64,000 nt of DNA from Niveispirillum lacus (GTDB taxonomy: Bacteria > Pseudomonadota > Alphaproteobacteria > Azospirillales > Azospirillaceae): the NCBI RefSeq assembly GCF_002251795.1, contig NZ_NOXU01000031.1:1-64000 (forward strand), in the 5' to 3' direction. This document shows positions 17,073 through 26,147 of this stretch, piece by piece. How positions within the stretch are numbered: the first letter of the stretch is position 1; each line of letters opens with the position of its first letter. The notes under the pieces are model-generated. The model was not told where the DNA came from. It did no database searches and worked only from the letters and a program-made list of their open reading frames with translations. The translations under genes and the position numbers were made by a program.

Positions 17073-17324
17073 TCAATCCAGACGGGCGGGCTCGGCACCG
17101 ATGGTGCCGTCGGCAGCGATGGTGATGCGGTCCACCTTGGCCTGCGCCTCGCGCAGCTTGGCCTCGCAATGGCGCTTCAGCCAGGTTCCACGCTCATAGG
17201 ATTGGATGGCATCGTCCAACTTGGCCTTGCCCTCCTCCAGCTGACGGACAATCCGTTCCAGCTCAGCAAGCGCATCCTCAAAGCTGAGGGCGGCGATATC
17301 AGGGGGCAAGGTCTGGTCGGTCAT
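17073..17324 (-). CDS. xseB: Exodeoxyribonuclease VII small subunit
   Basis: The 83-residue helical protein has the XseB signature SFEDALAELERIVRQLEEGK followed by AKLDDAIQSYERG. The small subunit oligomerises on XseA to form the ATP-independent single-strand exonuclease that acts in mismatch repair and recombination. xseA is not in the window. It lies between the deacetylase-like gene and ispA on the same strand. Confidence 0.95.
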   Translation of the reverse strand: MTDQTLPPDIAALSFEDALAELERIVRQLEEGKAKLDDAIQSYERGTWLKRHCEAKLREAQAKVDRITIAADGTIGAEPARLD

Positions 17325-17416
17325 GGCATCGGCACAGTCATTCGGAAGGCCGGACTGTATGTCCCCCGGCCCGCCGGTTCAAGTGCCGCGCATCGGGATC
17401 GTTGCGACAACCTTCC

Positions 17417-18346
17417 TCAGGCCACCATCAACGTCTTCACATGCGCCGCCGTGCTGTTGGCGAGTGCGCGCAGGTCATACCCGCCTTCCAGGACGGAGAC
17501 GATCCGGCCCTTGGCATGGCGGTCCGCCACCTCGATCAGCTTCTGGGTGACCCAGACAAAATCATCCTCTGTCAGGTCCAGCCCGCCCACGGGATCACGC
17601 ATATGGGCGTCGAACCCGGCGGAGATCATTACCAGATCCGGTTTAAAGGCGTCGAGCGCGGGGACCAACTGCGTCTGGATGGCATGGCGGAATTCCGGGC
17701 TGCCGGCCATAGGCGGCAGGCAGGCATTAACGACATTGCCGTAAACCCCCTTCTCTTTCACCGAGCCGGTGCCGGGGTAAAGCGGCCATTGATGGGTGGA
17801 ACCATAAAACAGGTCGGCATCCTGTTCGCAGAAGGTCTGCGTCCCATTGCCATGATGCACGTCGAAGTCGATGATGGCGACCCGGCGCACATGGTGCGTG
17901 GCACGCGCATGGGCTGCCCCAACCGCGACATTGTTGAACAAGCAAAAGCCCATGGCCTGATCCGGTTCGGCATGGTGGCCCGGCGGGCGGACAGCGCAGA
18001 AGGCATTACGCGCTTCTCCCCCGCAGACGGCATCAACAGCGGCGACCACCGCCCCGGCAGCACGCAGTGCCGCCTTGCCCGTCCCAGGCGACAGAACGGT
18101 ATCGGCATCAATGCTGCCATGACCGTCGGCGGGCACAGCATCCAGCAGGGCGGTCACATGACCTGGTGGATGCACCCGTTCCAACTGCTCCCGCGTCGCC
18201 AGCGGCGCATCGCGTCGGTCCAGGAACATGAAGGCTTCATCCTCCAGCGCCGACAACACCACGCGCAGCCGGTCGGCGCATTCGGGATGGCCATAGCCGG
18301 TATCGTGATCCAGGCAGTCGGGATGGGAGAAAAGCAGCGTATTCAT
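17417..18346 (-). CDS. Histone deacetylase-family amidohydrolase
   Basis: The 309-residue class II HDAC/acetoin-utilisation family protein has all zinc and charge-relay motifs: RPPGHHAEPDQAMGF, IIDFDVHHGNGTQ, MISAGFDAHMRDP and the C-terminal LEGGYDLRAL. Bacterial members deacetylate polyamines, acetoin-pathway proteins or other small amides. It sits upstream of xseB-ispA, 92 bp away, probably in the same transcript. Confidence 0.9.
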   Translation of the reverse strand: MNTLLFSHPDCLDHDTGYGHPECADRLRVVLSALEDEAFMFLDRRDAPLATREQLERVHPPGHVTALLDAVPADGHGSIDADTVLSPGTGKAALRAAGAVVAAVDAVCGGEARNAFCAVRPPGHHAEPDQAMGFCLFNNVAVGAAHARATHHVRRVAIIDFDVHHGNGTQTFCEQDADLFYGSTHQWPLYPGTGSVKEKGVYGNVVNACLPPMAGSPEFRHAIQTQLVPALDAFKPDLVMISAGFDAHMRDPVGGLDLTEDDFVWVTQKLIEVADRHAKGRIVSVLEGGYDLRALANSTAAHVKTLMVA

Positions 18347-18452
18347 GCGGTACGGCGTCCCCGGTCATTTCCTCATCGACCTGCCGGTCTTTGCTGCCGG
18401 TTCGGTCCAGGTTCATCATGGCGGCCGGGGCGTTTGCTGTCGTTGCGACAGA

Positions 18453-18698
18453 TCAGCCGCCCCGTCGGATGGTGAACCGTACCAAGGTCCCGTGGGGTGT
18501 GTCACCCAGGACGTCAGTCGCAAGCAGTTCGTGGCCGCCTTCGCGGCAGAAGGTTTGGAAATCCTTCGGTGCGGCCTTGTCCGTTGCCGTGACGGTCAGG
18601 ACCTGTCCCGTCGCCATCGACCGCAAGGCCCTGGCTGCGCGTAGCACCGGCATCGGGCATTTCAGACCCGAGCAATCCAGCGCAACATCGCCATCCAT
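18453..18698 (-). CDS. TusA-family sulfurtransferase
   Basis: This 81-residue protein has the sulfur-carrier motif DCSGLKCPMPVLRAARAL, with the persulfide-forming Cys in the CP pair. TusA-like proteins relay sulfur to tRNA thiolation, molybdenum cofactor or oxidation pathways. ATG 18698 gives the canonical short N-terminus; the longer in-frame ORF overlaps the divergent ArsR gene. That divergent pairing suggests sulfide- or persulfide-responsive control. Confidence 0.88.
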   Translation of the reverse strand: MDGDVALDCSGLKCPMPVLRAARALRSMATGQVLTVTATDKAAPKDFQTFCREGGHELLATDVLGDTPHGTLVRFTIRRGG

Positions 18699-18774
18699 GG
18701 GAGTTCCCTTTCTGGAAAATTCATCCGCGCTGGGGCTTGACGGGCGACCGACCCGAACCAGATTCCGTGACGCT

Positions 18775-19068
18775 ATGGATGCCGCGACCCTGACTGTCAA
18801 GACCAACGCCGCCGCCGCCCTGCTGAAGGCCATGGGCAATGAACGCCGACTGTCCATCCTGCTGTACTTGTCACAGGGTGAGAAATCGGTGGGCGAACTG
18901 GAACAGCTTGTCGGGTTGTCGCAATCAGCACTGAGCCAGCATCTGGCGGTCCTGCGACAGGAAGGGCTGGTCTGCACGCGCCGACAGGCACAGACCATCT
19001 TTTACCGCCTGGACGGTGAAACCGTCAGCGCCGTGTTGACGCTGGTGCGGCGGCACTTTCCCGCCTGA
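18775..19068 (+). CDS. ArsR-family winged-helix regulator
   Basis: The 97-residue regulator has a helix-turn-helix (VGELEQLVGLSQSALSQHLA) and wing (LVCTRRQAQTIFYRL), close to the BigR/SqrR subgroup that senses persulfide. Those sensors use two cysteines. Here only one Cys is visible, in the LVCTRR segment, so a disulfide switch within one chain is not possible. It starts 77 bp from the divergent TusA-like gene. A short site precedes ATG 18775; the in-frame upstream ORF is antisense to tusA. Confidence 0.85.
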   Translation: MDAATLTVKTNAAAALLKAMGNERRLSILLYLSQGEKSVGELEQLVGLSQSALSQHLAVLRQEGLVCTRRQAQTIFYRLDGETVSAVLTLVRRHFPA

Positions 19069-19117
19069 AAGGTCCATTGACGGGCGGATGCGCCAGAGCC
19101 CATCCGCCCGCCGATGA

Positions 19118-20185
19118 TCAGGCCGCAGCCTTGGCGCCAGGTGTCCTGGCAGCCGCCAGGATCTCACGAGCCATTTGATCGGCCACGGCACTGGTTGGCC
19201 GGTTCTCCCGGTCGGCGCGGCGGAAAATCTCCGTAAGCGTCACCGGAATTCGTTCAACCTGGCGAAGGACCGCGTCGCGGTCATAATCTTGCGTGACTTC
19301 GGCAGAGACATTGATGATGCCGCCGCCATTGATGACATAGTCGGGCGCATAAAGGATGCCGGCCGCGCGCAGCGCCTCACCCATCGGGTCGGTTTCGAGC
19401 TGGTTGTTGGCCCCACCGGCCACCACCCTGGCTTTGATCGTCTCCAGCGTGTGCGGATTGATCACCGCCCCCAGGGCGCAGGGTGCATAGACATCGACAT
19501 CGGCGGCATGAATGGCATCGGGCGCCACGGCAAGTGCGGCGAACCGGTCCACGGTGCGGGCCACCGCATCGGCATGAATGTCGGTGACGGTCAGCAATGC
19601 ACCATCATCGGCCAGGCGCTGGCACAGGTGGGAACCAACATTGCCCAGACCCTGCACCGCCACCCGCACGCCCTTCAGGTTGTCGGTGCCCAGCTTGTGC
19701 CGGACGGCCGCCTTGATGCCCAGATAGACACCATAGGCCGTGAAGGGCGAAGGGTCACCCGACGCATCATGCCCCTTGGACAGACCGGCGACATGCGGGG
19801 TGGTCTGGCCCATGGTCATCACGTCGGCGACGCTGATGCCCACATCCTCGGCCGCGATATATTTGCCGCCCAGACTGTCGATGATACGGCCGAAGGCGCG
19901 GAACAGGTCATCAGACTTGTCCTTGCGACTGTCCCCGATGATCACGGATTTGCCACCGCCCAGCGGCAGCCCCGCCATGGCGTTCTTGTAGCTCATCCCG
20001 CGCGACAGACGCAGAGCGTCACGCATCGCTTCCTGGTCGTTGGCATAGGGCCACATGCGGCAACCGCCGCAGGCCGGACCCAGGGCCGTGGAATGCACGG
20101 CGATGATAGCGGACAGGCCGCTGGCTGCATCGCGACCGAAGAGAACCAGTTCGTGATTATCGAAATCGGGGAAATCGAACAGCAT
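19118..20185 (-). CDS. Leucine/valine/phenylalanine-type amino acid dehydrogenase
   Basis: The 355-residue Glu/Leu/Phe/Val dehydrogenase family enzyme has the glycine-rich active-site segment AGLPLGGGKSVIIGD with the catalytic Lys and GPACGGCRMWPY near the N-terminus. An NAD-binding Rossmann domain follows (RVAVQGLGNVGSHLCQRLAD). It deaminates a branched-chain or aromatic amino acid with NAD+. Length and the absence of hexameric GDH features favour the leucine dehydrogenase class. Confidence 0.9.
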   Translation of the reverse strand: MLFDFPDFDNHELVLFGRDAASGLSAIIAVHSTALGPACGGCRMWPYANDQEAMRDALRLSRGMSYKNAMAGLPLGGGKSVIIGDSRKDKSDDLFRAFGRIIDSLGGKYIAAEDVGISVADVMTMGQTTPHVAGLSKGHDASGDPSPFTAYGVYLGIKAAVRHKLGTDNLKGVRVAVQGLGNVGSHLCQRLADDGALLTVTDIHADAVARTVDRFAALAVAPDAIHAADVDVYAPCALGAVINPHTLETIKARVVAGGANNQLETDPMGEALRAAGILYAPDYVINGGGIINVSAEVTQDYDRDAVLRQVERIPVTLTEIFRRADRENRPTSAVADQMAREILAAARTPGAKAAA

Positions 20186-20380
20186 GGGGGCGGGCCTCCG
20201 GGCCGGTGGATCGCTGCTGCCGCCTTCCTGATCGGGCGGCTTTGACGGGCAAAGTCTAGGCCCGGCAAGGCTTCAAGGTCGATTTCGTTGTTGGGCGGCC
20301 CTGTGCACGAAACGGACGCGCGCCGGTACCGCCGGAAATTTTTATTTCGCGGCGATGTTTTTGACGGACGTTGGCGGCGA

Positions 20381-21304
20381 TTAGCCGGCGCGGCGCGGAT
20401 CGCGGGCAGGGGCGGTAAAGACCGGGTCCCGGCGCCCGCCGGGGCCGGGTGGAGGCCCGCCCAAGGTCGGTTCCCGCCGCGCGGGACCTGGGGGCGGTGG
20501 CGGCGGGGTGGGGCGACCGCTGGCCTTCGTCCTGGCCGCGGGTTTCACCTGACGCCGTCCGCTGCCCCACCAGAAACCCAACATACCGACCAGCAGGGCG
20601 CCAATACCGCCGATCACGCCATAGCGCACCCAGTCCGGCAGGCTGGCTGGGTTGAAGCCGGCGGCTCCTTGCGGGCCTTCATGCGTCACTTCGGTTTCCA
20701 CCGTGCTGCGCGGGGCAGCGGCAGGGTTGGCAAGATCGCTGCCGCCCATACCCGATGCGGCGGCGGGGGGCGGCGCCAGGCTGCTACTGGCAGCGGGTGG
20801 GGTGGTGGCGAGGGTGGCGGCCACCTCGCCCCCACCGCGCGAAACGCCCAGAACCGTGCTTTCCGTGCCCTGGCCGCGATCCACGGCGGCGGCAGTCGGG
20901 GCGGCGGTCGGCTTTACATCAGCCTCCCGCAGGTTGACGGGCTGGCTTGCCCTGGCCCGGCTGTTCGGGTCGGCCAGATTGCCCACGCCAGTGCGTTCAG
21001 GGCGACCGCGCATCATGCTGTCGATCGTGGCCTGATCCAGCCGGCCTGTGGCCCTCAAACCGTTCTTTTTCTGATAGGCGGCAATGGCAGCAGCGGTGGC
21101 ACTGTCCATTTTGCCGCTGGCCCGGCCCTGGTAGAAACCCTGCTGATCCAGAATCTGCTGCGCCCATTGGATGGTGGCACCATTGGGCTGATTGTCCTGA
21201 GCCATTGCAGACGGCGCCACCGTCAGCAGCGACAGGGCCAGGACAGCCGACAGGGCCATCGGGCGATGACGGCGGGCGGAACGAGAACGGACCGGCGCGG
21301 ACAC
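20381..21304 (-). CDS. Peptidoglycan-binding-domain membrane protein
   Basis: The 307-residue protein has a signal sequence (MALSAVLALSLLTVAPSAMA inside the N-terminus) and one PG_binding_1 domain at about residues 42-95 (QQILDQQGFYQGRASG and LRATGRLDQATIDSM). A low-complexity Ala/Pro linker follows, then a transmembrane helix (YGVIGGIGALLVGMLGFWWG) and a Pro/Arg-rich cytoplasmic tail. GTG at 21304 is chosen because GGAGGGG lies 10 nt upstream. It is divergent from the HPt protein gene; function beyond cell-wall attachment is unknown. Confidence 0.7.
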   Translation of the reverse strand: MSAPVRSRSARRHRPMALSAVLALSLLTVAPSAMAQDNQPNGATIQWAQQILDQQGFYQGRASGKMDSATAAAIAAYQKKNGLRATGRLDQATIDSMMRGRPERTGVGNLADPNSRARASQPVNLREADVKPTAAPTAAAVDRGQGTESTVLGVSRGGGEVAATLATTPPAASSSLAPPPAAASGMGGSDLANPAAAPRSTVETEVTHEGPQGAAGFNPASLPDWVRYGVIGGIGALLVGMLGFWWGSGRRQVKPAARTKASGRPTPPPPPPGPARREPTLGGPPPGPGGRRDPVFTAPARDPRRAG

Positions 21305-21421
21305 TTTCAGAAACCCCTCCGGGCAACACAGATCATGGCAGACCGCCCTTGTGCGGTGCGTCATGAAAGGCATGACATCGCGACCGGGCATTGGCAAGGA
21401 CGACAGGGATGCGGTGTCATC

Positions 21422-23050
21422 ATGACAGATAGGGATGATGGACCGACCCGCCAGTCAAGCATATACATGGTGTCGGATCATGTCCTTTCGAAGGCCGAAT
21501 TGACCCGTCGCCTGACCGAAAACCAACCGGCCCCGCCGGCGCCAGAGACTGCACCGCCGCCGGACCTGCCCCTGGCGGGCAGCGCTTGGCTGGCCATCAT
21601 GGCCCTGCTCGATACATTGCTGTTGGGTCCGATGCTGGTACCGCTGGGTCTGCGTCTGCTGGGTCTGTTGCTGCTGGGCTGGTGGTGGTGGTCCGATGGA
21701 CGATCACCTCGATGGTTGGCCGGGGTCTGGTTGGGGGTGACGGTGGCCGGTCAGGTGCTGGCCACTTATTTCTGGGCAGAGGCCGGGGTTGGTGGCACAG
21801 CGCTGGCCGGGGGTACGCTGGCCGGCTTTCTGCTGTTGCCCCTGGCAGCCCCGCTGCTGCGTGATCTCACACGGGCGCCCGATCCAGCCCCGGTGCCGGC
21901 CGGGTCGGCGGTCGGCGGGGTGCCGCTGCCTGTGTTGCGCTTGGCGGCCGACAGTCTGCATTCCCGTCTTCAGACGATGGCCCAGGAACTGGACAGCCTG
22001 AATGGCGGCCCGGTCAGCCCGGCCCAGGCGATCCAACTGCGTCTGCTGCGCAACGAAGTCGCAGGCATGCAGGCCCTGGTGCGGCAGCGACTGGGTGGGG
22101 ATGCCGCGCCAGAGATGGCCGGCGCCAATGCCGCCATGACCCGCCCTGCGACTGCGCCCGCTATTCCGGCAACCACGCCACGCCTGCCAGTCGTGACGCC
22201 CAACGGGCTGTCGGCCATGGTGGTCGATGATGATCCCGTTGGACGCACCCTGACCCGGTTGCTGCTCGAACAGGCCGGGTATTGGGTGGAGGAAACCGAC
22301 GATGCCAAAATGGCCCTGGAAATGGCGTTGATGGAGGGGCCGGACGTCGCCCTGGTCGCCGCCCGTATCGGTCGGCATAGCGGCCTGGCCTTGTCCTGGT
22401 GCATCCGGCGCGGCGGAGGCCCCAAGGTCGTGCTCTTGCGCGGCCGCGCCGACCGTATCACCGAACGGCAGCGAAAACGCGCGGGTCTGGCCGCGATCCT
22501 GGGCAAGCCGGTGACGCCCGACACGCTGGCCGCGACATTGGGGCCGCTGCTGGCGCCGGTGCAGGCCGACCGGCCGCGGCCGCCCGAGCCGGCGGCGGCG
22601 ACCGCAATCCCCGCATCGCCCATGCTGCCGCCCGCCCCCCCCCCTCCTCCCCCGCCCGATACAACCGAGATCCTGCCCGTGCTGGACCTGCGCGTGCTGG
22701 AAGAACATCGGTCGATCCTGGGCAGCGACCGGGTCGGGCAGATCATTGACAGTTTCGGGCGCAATGCCCCCGTTACGCTGGCCAGCGTCGCTGAGGCAAT
22801 GGCGATCGGGGATGTGGCGGGGGTCGGCCGCGCGGCGCACAAACTGGCGTCGGGGGCGCTGACGGTGGGTTTGTCCGTTCTGGCCAAACTGGCCAAAGAA
22901 GCAGATACCGCTGCCAAACGCGGCGATACAGAGACGGCCCTGGCGGCCGCAGCGCAGTTGCCGGCGGCCTTCGCGGCCGGGCAGGCCGCCCTGGCCGGTT
23001 ATCGCCGGGACCGGCTATCCGGTGTAGCGGGGCAGGGATCAGCGCTGTGA
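21422..23050 (+). CDS. Membrane pseudo-receiver/HPt phosphotransfer protein
   Basis: The 542-residue protein has about four hydrophobic helices in residues 55-155, a coiled linker, a receiver-like domain at about 262-380, a proline-run hinge (PPPPPPP), and an HPt domain at about 420-525. The HPt motif AAHKLASGALTVG places the phosphorylatable His at residue 473. The receiver keeps the acidic cluster VVDDDP and the Lys of GKPV. However, the phospho-acceptor position reads Ala (VALVAARIG, residue 313), so it should not be phosphorylated. No kinase core is present. It is probably a membrane-tethered phosphorelay intermediate. A longer in-frame ORF upstream is spurious. Confidence 0.7.
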   Translation: MTDRDDGPTRQSSIYMVSDHVLSKAELTRRLTENQPAPPAPETAPPPDLPLAGSAWLAIMALLDTLLLGPMLVPLGLRLLGLLLLGWWWWSDGRSPRWLAGVWLGVTVAGQVLATYFWAEAGVGGTALAGGTLAGFLLLPLAAPLLRDLTRAPDPAPVPAGSAVGGVPLPVLRLAADSLHSRLQTMAQELDSLNGGPVSPAQAIQLRLLRNEVAGMQALVRQRLGGDAAPEMAGANAAMTRPATAPAIPATTPRLPVVTPNGLSAMVVDDDPVGRTLTRLLLEQAGYWVEETDDAKMALEMALMEGPDVALVAARIGRHSGLALSWCIRRGGGPKVVLLRGRADRITERQRKRAGLAAILGKPVTPDTLAATLGPLLAPVQADRPRPPEPAAATAIPASPMLPPAPPPPPPPDTTEILPVLDLRVLEEHRSILGSDRVGQIIDSFGRNAPVTLASVAEAMAIGDVAGVGRAAHKLASGALTVGLSVLAKLAKEADTAAKRGDTETALAAAAQLPAAFAAGQAALAGYRRDRLSGVAGQGSAL

Positions 23051-23461
23051 TCGCAGCCCGGCAATCCCGGCCAGCAACCACCCCAAGATAAAGCAGAGGC
23101 CACCGATCGGGGCAACGGCCCCCATGGCGGAGGGCCCGTACCAGCCCAGCGCATAAAGGGCGCCGGGAAACAGCAGGCAGCCGATGGCAAAAAACAGGCC
23201 CGACGCGGCCAGCCAGCGCCCCTGCGCAGGCAAGGCCCGGCGTAACCCTACAAGCGCCAGGATGCCCAGCGCGTGAACCATCTGATACTGGCTGGCGGTT
23301 TTCCACAGATCAACGGCGTTGGGGCCGCGCATGGTGGCCAGACCGTGGCTGGCAAAGGCCCCTGCCGCGACGGCAACCGCACCGAACAAGCCGGCCAACA
23401 CCATCAGGCGCGCGGCCACGGGGTCTGCGGTGGGCGGGGTGGAAGTATCGGGGCTGGTCAC
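23039..23461 (-). CDS. DUF423 inner-membrane protein
   Basis: The 140-residue protein has four predicted helices and family landmarks GLFGAVAVAAGAFASHGL and ASQYQMVHALGIL. It is related to E. coli YgdD, of unknown function. GTG 23461 is favoured by AGGAA about 10 nt upstream; the ORF beyond it lacks a site. Its stop overlaps the convergent HPt gene by 12 bp. Confidence 0.88.
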   Translation of the reverse strand: MTSPDTSTPPTADPVAARLMVLAGLFGAVAVAAGAFASHGLATMRGPNAVDLWKTASQYQMVHALGILALVGLRRALPAQGRWLAASGLFFAIGCLLFPGALYALGWYGPSAMGAVAPIGGLCFILGWLLAGIAGLRSQR

Positions 23462-23557
23462 GGGCGCGGTTCCTTGGCGGTCGTCACATCTGATAACTGG
23501 CACCATTGGACAGGGCCGCCAAGGGGCGGAACATCGCACCCAACCCAGACGTCAACA

Positions 23558-23590
23558 GGGCGGCGTCCGGGGGGAGGACGCCGCCCTTTT
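23558..23590 (+). terminator. Rho-independent-type hairpin
   Basis: The 11-bp stem GGGCGGCGTCC/GGACGCCGCCC has a 7-nt loop followed by TTTT. The U-tract is on the plus strand, although the nearest plus-strand gene ends at 23050. It would end the HPt transcript beyond the convergent DUF423 gene, and the hairpin may also serve the pirin transcript on the other strand. Confidence 0.6.
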
Positions 23591-23651
23591 GGCCGGAGCC
23601 GGCTTTCAAGGCGGGAGAGGGAGCCGGCCCCGGTGGAATGGACCCGTTCGA

Positions 23652-24365
23652 TCAGGCCGCGCGCGGCAGATCGGCCAGGATCAGTTCGGCCTCTTCCAGC
23701 ACTTCGATCGTCAGGACCTCTTCGTCCTTCACCGCAGCACCATCACGGGCGTCAAGGGTGAGGCCGTTGACCGTGACCTTGCCCCTGGCGGGAACAAGAT
23801 AGGCCAGCCGGTCACCCAGGCGATGGGTCAACACCGTGCCCGCCGGCAAGGTTCCCCCCAAAAGCGCGGCATCTTGATGGATATATAATGCGCCGCTGTC
23901 CTTATCCTGATCACGACCGGATGCCAGCACGCGCAACTGGCCCTGGGCATCGGTGCCCTTGGGAAACTTCGCCGCTTCCCAGCGCGGCTTCACGCCCCGC
24001 TTGTTAGGGATGATCCAGATCTGGAACAGGGTGGTCTCCCCCGGCTCACGGTTATATTCAGCATGCACGATGCCAGTGCCCGCCGACATCACCTGCACGT
24101 CACCTGCTTCCGTGCGCCCCTCATTGCCCAGGAAATCCTGATGGGTGATGGCGCCCTTGCGGACATAGGTGATGATTTCCATGTCCTGATGGGGATGGGG
24201 ATCGAAGCCGGTATTGCTGTCGATCGTGTCGTCGTTCCATACCCGCAGCGGTCCCCAGTGGACCCGTGACGGATTGTGATAACCGGCGAAGCTGAAATGG
24301 AAATTGGCGCGCAGCCAGCCATGATTGGCCTTGCCCAGGCCGGCAAAGGGGCGATGTTCGATCAT
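23652..24365 (-). CDS. Pirin family protein
   Basis: The 237-residue bicupin has pirin metal ligands in FDPHPHQDMEIITYV and GIVHAEYN. Bacterial pirins bind iron; some have quercetin 2,3-dioxygenase activity or act as redox regulators. It lies 81 bp downstream of wrbA on the same strand, so it is probably coexpressed and under the divergent LysR regulator. Confidence 0.93.
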   Translation of the reverse strand: MIEHRPFAGLGKANHGWLRANFHFSFAGYHNPSRVHWGPLRVWNDDTIDSNTGFDPHPHQDMEIITYVRKGAITHQDFLGNEGRTEAGDVQVMSAGTGIVHAEYNREPGETTLFQIWIIPNKRGVKPRWEAAKFPKGTDAQGQLRVLASGRDQDKDSGALYIHQDAALLGGTLPAGTVLTHRLGDRLAYLVPARGKVTVNGLTLDARDGAAVKDEEVLTIEVLEEAELILADLPRAA

Positions 24366-24446
24366 GACACGTCTCCTTGATGGCCCCCCGTACCGTCCCG
24401 GATGGCGACGATACGGGGACCTTAGACCACAGACCTCAATCAGGCG

Positions 24447-25049
24447 TCAGGCCGCAAGTTTGGCGGCCAGACGGGCGACATGGGCCCCCTGGAACCGGGC
24501 GCCATCCAGCTCGTTCTGGGACGGCTGGCGGGACCCGTCGCCACCAGCGATGGTGGTGGCGCCATAGGGGCTGCCGCCTGTCACCTCGTCATTGCGCATC
24601 TGGCCGGCAAAGCTGTACGGCAAGCCGGCGACGACCATGCCATGGTGAAGCAGGGTGGTGTGGAAGGACAGCAGGGTTGCTTCCTGACCGCCATGCTGGG
24701 TGGCCGTGGACACGAAGACAGAGCCAACCTTGCCGATCAGCGCACCCTTGGCCCACAGACCGCCCGTCTGGTCCAGGAAGTTACGCATCTGGCTGGCCAT
24801 CATGCCGAAGCGGGTGGGCGTGCCGAAGATGATGGCGTCATAAGTCGGCAACTCATCCACCGTGGCAATGGCGGCCTCCTGTTCCAGCTTGATGCCGGAA
24901 CGCTTGGCCACGTCCTCCGGCATCAGTTCCGGCACGCGCTTAACCACGACGTCGGTGCCAGCCACCGATGCCGCCCCTTCGGCCACAGCCTTGGCCATGG
25001 TCTCGATATGGCCATAGGAGGAATAATAGAGGACCAGAACCTTGCTCAT
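24447..25049 (-). CDS. wrbA: NAD(P)H:quinone oxidoreductase, WrbA type
   Basis: This 200-residue flavodoxin-like protein has the FMN phosphate loop [32 protein letters not shown], and the [14 protein letters not shown] segment typical of WrbA. It reduces quinones by two electrons and protects against redox cycling. It is divergent from a LysR gene (123 bp between starts), and pirin follows. Confidence 0.95.
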   Translation of the reverse strand: MSKVLVLYYSSYGHIETMAKAVAEGAASVAGTDVVVKRVPELMPEDVAKRSGIKLEQEAAIATVDELPTYDAIIFGTPTRFGMMASQMRNFLDQTGGLWAKGALIGKVGSVFVSTATQHGGQEATLLSFHTTLLHHGMVVAGLPYSFAGQMRNDEVTGGSPYGATTIAGGDGSRQPSQNELDGARFQGAHVARLAAKLAA

Positions 25050-25172
25050 TTCGCTCTCCGTCAGATGCGGTGAATTGCTCTGTTGAGCGGAAGATAGGGC
25101 GTTGCGCCCCTTCCGATAATGATCCTATTTTGAATAGCTTTGTTCCATTGAGCGGGACAATCGAAGGAGGTT

Positions 25173-26111
25173 GTGATGGACCGGCTGGAAGATCTGCGCC
25201 TGTTCACGCTGGTGGCGGAGGGGCGCAGCTTCACCCGGGCTGCCGAAAAGCTGGGCCTGTCGAAATCCGCCGCCAGTCGGCGCATTGGCGAGTTGGAGGC
25301 GCGGCTGGGTGCCCGCCTGTTCAACCGCACCACCCGCCATATCAGCCTTACGCAGGTGGGCGAGGGGTTTTACGCCCGCGTTACCCAAGCGCTGGACGCG
25401 CTGGAAGAAGCGGAGCGTTCGGTGGTCAGCCAGCATGCAGCCCCGCGCGGGGTGCTCAAACTGGCAGCGCCGATGTCGTTTGGGATCGTCCACCTGTCGG
25501 GCGCCATTGCCGATTTCATGGCCCTGTATCCAGAGGTCACGGTGGATATGGACCTGTCCGACCGGTTCGTTGATCTGGTGGAGGAAGGCTATGATCTGGC
25601 GGTGCGTATCGGGCGGTTGAAGGACAGTTCGCTGGTGGCCCGCCGTCTGTGCCCGGTCCGGGCGGTCATCTGTGCCAGTCCGGATTATCTGGCCCGGCAC
25701 GGCACGCCGCAGACGCCAGCCGATATCGCTGACCATGATTGCCTGATCTACACCAATGTCCAGACCCCTGATCAATGGAGCTTCCGCACCGCGCCGGGCG
25801 CAGAGGCGATCCAGAACATCAAGCTGCGGGGCCGGCTCCGGGCCAATAATGGCGACGCGCTGCGTGAGGCCGCGCTGCATGGCCAGGGTCTGGTGCTGCT
25901 GCCCACTTTCATAGTCGGCGATGCACTGGCGGCGGGGCGGCTGGTCCCGGTCCTGGACCCCTGGCTGCCCGGTCCGGCAGCGGCCCATGCCGTCTATCCC
26001 GCCAACCGGCATCTCAGTCCCAAGGTCCGGGCCTTTGTCGATTTCCTGTCTGGCCGGTTCGGCCCGGTGCCCTATTGGGACGCAGCCCTGTCCGTGATCA
26101 AGGGAGGATGA
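25173..26111 (+). CDS. LysR-family transcriptional regulator
   Basis: The 312-residue regulator has an N-terminal helix-turn-helix (LVAEGRSFTRAAEKLGLSKS) and substrate-binding domain of the AaeR/DsdA-like subgroup (LAVRIGRLKDSSLVARRLC). AAGGAGG precedes the ATG. It is divergent from wrbA-pirin; LysR genes usually control the divergent neighbour, so a quinone or electrophile inducer is plausible. The intergenic region has two related half-sites, TTGAGCGGAA and TTGAGCGGGA, about 70 bp apart. Confidence 0.9.
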   Translation: MMDRLEDLRLFTLVAEGRSFTRAAEKLGLSKSAASRRIGELEARLGARLFNRTTRHISLTQVGEGFYARVTQALDALEEAERSVVSQHAAPRGVLKLAAPMSFGIVHLSGAIADFMALYPEVTVDMDLSDRFVDLVEEGYDLAVRIGRLKDSSLVARRLCPVRAVICASPDYLARHGTPQTPADIADHDCLIYTNVQTPDQWSFRTAPGAEAIQNIKLRGRLRANNGDALREAALHGQGLVLLPTFIVGDALAAGRLVPVLDPWLPGPAAAHAVYPANRHLSPKVRAFVDFLSGRFGPVPYWDAALSVIKGG

Positions 26112-26147
26112 TCGGCGGGTTTCACAATTCCTTCACGGCTTTCTGGC

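Noticed and set aside
18391-18774. N-terminal extension of the ArsR regulator
   Set aside because: It overlaps tusA in antisense, and the 97-residue form already has the full family length.
20288-21421. Long upstream extension of the HPt protein
   Set aside because: It is antisense to the PG-binding protein gene, low complexity, and lacks domain features. The start at 21422 fits the membrane region.
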